DNA of 64,000 bases from Kuenenia sp039794105 (GTDB taxonomy: Bacteria; Planctomycetota; Brocadiia; Brocadiales; Brocadiaceae), in assembly GCF_039794105.1 (NCBI RefSeq), contig NZ_JBDIWA010000001.1, positions 1 to 64,000 on the forward strand, in the 5' to 3' direction. The position numbers were made by a program, and so were the translations under genes. Numbering within the stretch: the stretch's first letter is position 1; each line of letters starts with the position of its first letter. The notes under the pieces are model-generated. The model was not told the DNA's origin, made no database searches, and was given only the letters and a program-made list of their open reading frames with translations. Below, in pieces: positions 61,395-64,000 of the stretch.

Positions 61395-62693
61395 ATGTCT
61401 GAAAAGCATACAATTATTCAGGTGGCCCTTGATTTTGTGGACATTCACAGGGCGATAAAGGTCGCCTGTGAGGCAATAGAAGGGGGCGCTGATTGGCTGG
61501 AAATAGGTACCCCGCTTATAAAAAGCGAAGGAATGAATGCCATTCGCCGGCTGAGAGAAATATTTCCCGATACGACGCTGGTTGCTGACATGAAGACTAT
61601 GGACGCCGGACGCGTAGAAATGGAAATGGCTGCAAAAGCAGGCGCCAATATTGCGGTGGTAATGGGCAATGCGCCTGGCGCAACGATACGGGAATGTGTG
61701 TTGGCCGGTAAAAATTATGGCATAAAAGTATGCGCTGATTTTATGGATGCCGACGCAATTGATGAACGTATCGGAATTGTTGAAAAATGCGGCGTCGATT
61801 ATATTTCTATCCACACCGCAATCGACGATCAAATGAGCGGAAAAACACCTTTTGATGTATTACGGCACATATGCGAAAATGCGCATACCCCTGTTGCTGT
61901 CGCGGGGGGCATAAATTCTGAAAATGTTGTTGATGCGGTCAATGCCGGGGCGCAAATCGTAATTGTTGGCGGATATATCACTAAATCAGAAAACGCCAGG
62001 GATGCGGCAAACAATATCAGGCAAGCGGTTAAAGAAAACAGAAGAATTCAGACCGGTTTTTTCAAAAGAGTAACCCGTGAAGACGTCCGGAATGCGTTCA
62101 TGAAACTTTCGACCGCAAACATATCCGATGGCCGTCATCGCGCGAAAAGTATTGTAGGGCTGTATCCGGTAAACCCTTCCGTAAAACTTATAGGCACGGC
62201 CGTTACCGTTCGAACCTATCCCGGCGACTGGGCTAAGCCGGTAGAAGCCATAGATATTGCGAAAGAAGGGGATGTAATCGTAATTGACGCCGGCGGAACG
62301 GGGCCTGCTGTTTGGGGAGAACTGGCTACGCACAGCGCTATACAAAAAAAATTAAGCGGTTTGGTAGTTTATGGGGCGGTTCGCGATACGGCGGAAATTA
62401 AGCAATTGAATTTTCCCGTGTATACAAAATTAGTCATGCCTGATGCGGGAGAACCCAAAGGATTGGGGGAAATTAATGTGCCTCTGAATATCTCCGGAAT
62501 TCAAATCATGCCGGGGGATTGGATAATCGGGGATGAGGACGGGCTTATGGCAGTGCCTCAGGCGGAATCTGAAATCAGCGTTAACTATGGCATGGATTGT
62601 CTGGAAAAAGAAAATAGGATTCGTAAAGAAATATTATCTGAAAAAAGTTCTTTAGGAAGAGTGACAGATTTGTTAAAATGGGAAAAGAAGTAA
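61395..62693 (+). CDS. Hexulose-6-phosphate synthase / RraA-like fusion
   Basis: This 432-aa protein has two parts. Residues 1-215 match 3-hexulose-6-phosphate synthase of the orotidine decarboxylase superfamily (IIQVALDFVDIHRAI, GADWLEIGTPLIKSEG, TTLVADMKTMDAG, VAVAGGINSENV). Residues 220-425 match RraA/4-hydroxy-4-methyl-2-oxoglutarate aldolase-like proteins (NISDGRHR, GDVIVIDAGGTGPAVWGELA, VYGAVRDTAEI). The synthase joins formaldehyde and ribulose-5-phosphate or does the reverse to make ribulose-5-phosphate. No phosphohexuloisomerase gene is in the window. Similar fusions occur in archaea and some bacteria. Role of the RraA half is unclear. Confidence 0.9.
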   Translation: MSEKHTIIQVALDFVDIHRAIKVACEAIEGGADWLEIGTPLIKSEGMNAIRRLREIFPDTTLVADMKTMDAGRVEMEMAAKAGANIAVVMGNAPGATIRECVLAGKNYGIKVCADFMDADAIDERIGIVEKCGVDYISIHTAIDDQMSGKTPFDVLRHICENAHTPVAVAGGINSENVVDAVNAGAQIVIVGGYITKSENARDAANNIRQAVKENRRIQTGFFKRVTREDVRNAFMKLSTANISDGRHRAKSIVGLYPVNPSVKLIGTAVTVRTYPGDWAKPVEAIDIAKEGDVIVIDAGGTGPAVWGELATHSAIQKKLSGLVVYGAVRDTAEIKQLNFPVYTKLVMPDAGEPKGLGEINVPLNISGIQIMPGDWIIGDEDGLMAVPQAESEISVNYGMDCLEKENRIRKEILSEKSSLGRVTDLLKWEKK

Positions 62694-62732
62694 TGTTTTC
62701 CCGCGGAAAGATTTATGGGGGGGTGACAAAGC

Positions 62733-63233
62733 ATGAAATGTGAATCCTGCAACAAAAAATACGCAACCGTGCACTTGACGGAAATCGTTGGTAATGTGAA
62801 GAAAGAACGGCATCTTTGTGAAGAATGTGCGCAAGGGGTAAGCACGCAGATTGCCAAGGTACCTTCTCCTACAGAAATATTAACAAATCTTATTAATCAG
62901 GTTGCTCCGGGGATAAACGAGTTATCCAAGATTGTCTGCCCTGTTTGCGGATTATCATATTTGGAATTTCGTTCACACGGGAGACTTGGTTGCCCTATGG
63001 ATTATACTGTTTTCAGAAAGGGGTTAATCCCTTTGCTTGAAAAAATGCATAGCAGCGCACAGCATGTGGGAAAGGTGCCTTCCAGGGCGGGGAAAGAAAT
63101 GATTAAAAAAAATGAACTCATGCAGCTTAGAAATGAATTGAATAAATCAATCGAAAAGGAAGATTATGAAAGGGCGGCTGAGTTGAGAGATAAAATATAC
63201 GAACTTTCGGGCGATAATAATGAAAATAAGTGA
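62733..63233 (+). CDS. mcsA: McsA, activator of protein arginine kinase
   Basis: This 166-aa zinc-binding protein has two pairs of Cys motifs at the N-terminus (MKCESCNKKYATVHLTEI, then HLCEECAQ), VCPVCGLSYLEF with GCPMDY (about 70-95), and a C-terminal UVR-type motif (LNKSIEKEDYERAAELRDKI, about 136-155). It activates McsB in arginine phosphorylation and ClpC-mediated stress proteolysis in firmicutes. A GGGGGGTG ribosome site precedes the ATG. The stop overlaps the mcsB start by 14 bases. Confidence 0.93.
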   Translation: MKCESCNKKYATVHLTEIVGNVKKERHLCEECAQGVSTQIAKVPSPTEILTNLINQVAPGINELSKIVCPVCGLSYLEFRSHGRLGCPMDYTVFRKGLIPLLEKMHSSAQHVGKVPSRAGKEMIKKNELMQLRNELNKSIEKEDYERAAELRDKIYELSGDNNENK

Positions 63234-64000
63234 TTTGGCTGATAATACAGGTGAATGGCTTAGGGGAACGGGACCGGAATCTGACATTGTTATAAGCAGC
63301 AGGATTCGCCTTGCGAGAAATGTGGCAAAATATCCCTTTCTTTCCCGTGCTAATGTAAAACAAAAGAAGGAACTTGAGGAACTTATAAGAACAAAGATTA
63401 TAGAAGCGGACGTTGCCCCTGCCCTTAGTTATATTAACCTGTCAGAACTTTCTTCTGTTGACCGGCTGTTTCTCGTAGAAAGACACCTTATTAGCAGGGA
63501 ACATGCTGAAGGTGAAAAAGAAAGAGGCGTCGCTTTTGAAAAATCGGAAAATATTAGCGTTATGGTCAATGAAGAGGACCATATAAGAATACAGGTAATC
63601 CGTTCCGGCCTTGAGCTTCGGGAAACATGGAAAACGATAGACATTATTGATAACAAACTGGAAAGAAAAATAAACTATGCGTATTCATCGCAATTTGGAT
63701 ATCTGACGGCCTGTCCCACAAATGTTGGTACGGGGATGAGGGCATCGGTAATGCTTCATTTGCCGGCGTTGGGAATGACACATCATATAGAAAAAGTATT
63801 TAATGCCGTAATGAAGCTTGGCTTGGTAGTAAGAGGGTTATACGGAGAAGGGACGCAGGTCTCCGGGGATTTATATCAGATTTCAAACCAGTTTACCCTT
63901 GGAAAATCAGAGGCCGAAATTATTGAAATTATTGAAGGGGTAATTCCCAGGATTACCAGTTACGAACGGATTGCAAGAAAGGCCCTGATCGCTGAAAGCA
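63220..64000 (+). CDS. mcsB: McsB protein arginine kinase, partial
   Basis: The 3' end is cut by the window edge, leaving about 260 codons. Guanido-kinase domain motifs seen are SDIVISSRIRLARNV (about 22-36), QFGYLTACPTNVGTGMRASV (about 157) and LYGEGTQVSGDLYQISNQ (about 207). It phosphorylates arginine residues in proteins, marking them for ClpCP. The start at 63220, ATG AAA ATA AGT, lies inside mcsA and gives MKISDLADNTGEWL. A clpC gene would be expected downstream, outside the window. Confidence 0.95.
   Translation, partial: MKISDLADNTGEWLRGTGPESDIVISSRIRLARNVAKYPFLSRANVKQKKELEELIRTKIIEADVAPALSYINLSELSSVDRLFLVERHLISREHAEGEKERGVAFEKSENISVMVNEEDHIRIQVIRSGLELRETWKTIDIIDNKLERKINYAYSSQFGYLTACPTNVGTGMRASVMLHLPALGMTHHIEKVFNAVMKLGLVVRGLYGEGTQVSGDLYQISNQFTLGKSEAEIIEIIEGVIPRITSYERIARKALIAES

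Noticed and set aside
61395..62693. Evidence for full formaldehyde assimilation
   Set aside because: Only the synthase is present; without the isomerase the claim would go beyond the sequence.

Overview
The window looks like an anammox-type planctomycete (Brocadiales; a Candidatus Kuenenia or Brocadia relative fits best). This is an inference from gene content and style: a GlgE/TreYZ alpha-glucan island, paired HPP and FNT nitrite/formate-type channels beside sigma-54 signalling, heavily repeat-laden intergenic DNA, moderate-to-low GC, and no phage or IS transposase genes. No rRNA, tRNA or CRISPR array was recognised.

Layout. 1-9.3 kb holds housekeeping and envelope genes: an HlyD-type adaptor, a CBS protein, an AI-2E-family permease, a Uup-type ABC-F ATPase, a degenerate receiver protein, a cold-shock protein with a hairpin-bearing leader, a small HTH protein, tsaE and thiL. 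At 10-11.3 kb a lone flagellin has a clear sigma-54 promoter and a strong terminator, followed by a 60-aa conserved-looking protein. mfd (11.5-14.8 kb) is followed by a two-subunit xanthine-dehydrogenase-type operon (15.2-19.2 kb). At 19.4-23.7 kb a FetAB-like ABC transporter lies behind a 916-aa protein fusing a glutamate-dehydrogenase-like half to a glutamate-racemase-like half. Between 24 and 29.4 kb are a Cys-rich small protein, a CBS protein, argG, a radical SAM protein and a DUF433 protein.

29.5-38.7 kb is a signalling/transport module: a dCache-PAS-GAF-PAS histidine kinase, an NtrC-type regulator, an HPP-family membrane protein, a second dCache sensor separated from a tandem-PAS protein by an A10 tract containing the A AAA AAG slippery heptamer, a coiled-coil membrane protein, and an FNT channel closed by a terminator. 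39.5-58.6 kb (minus strand) is an alpha-glucan/trehalose island: glgE, treS-maltokinase fusion, glgB, treZ, a GH57 protein, malQ, treY and otsB, then hisB and a beta-propeller protein. Together these could build alpha-glucan through maltose-1-phosphate and recycle it to trehalose. 59-64 kb holds mutL, queD, a hexulose-phosphate-synthase/RraA fusion, mcsA and the start of mcsB, which runs off the window.

The intergenic DNA is itself notable. It carries heptanucleotide tandem arrays of several unit types, MITE-like elements with perfect terminal inverted repeats, and two copies of a composite repeat in which an identical 65-bp core lies in opposite orientation between 19-bp inverted arms.
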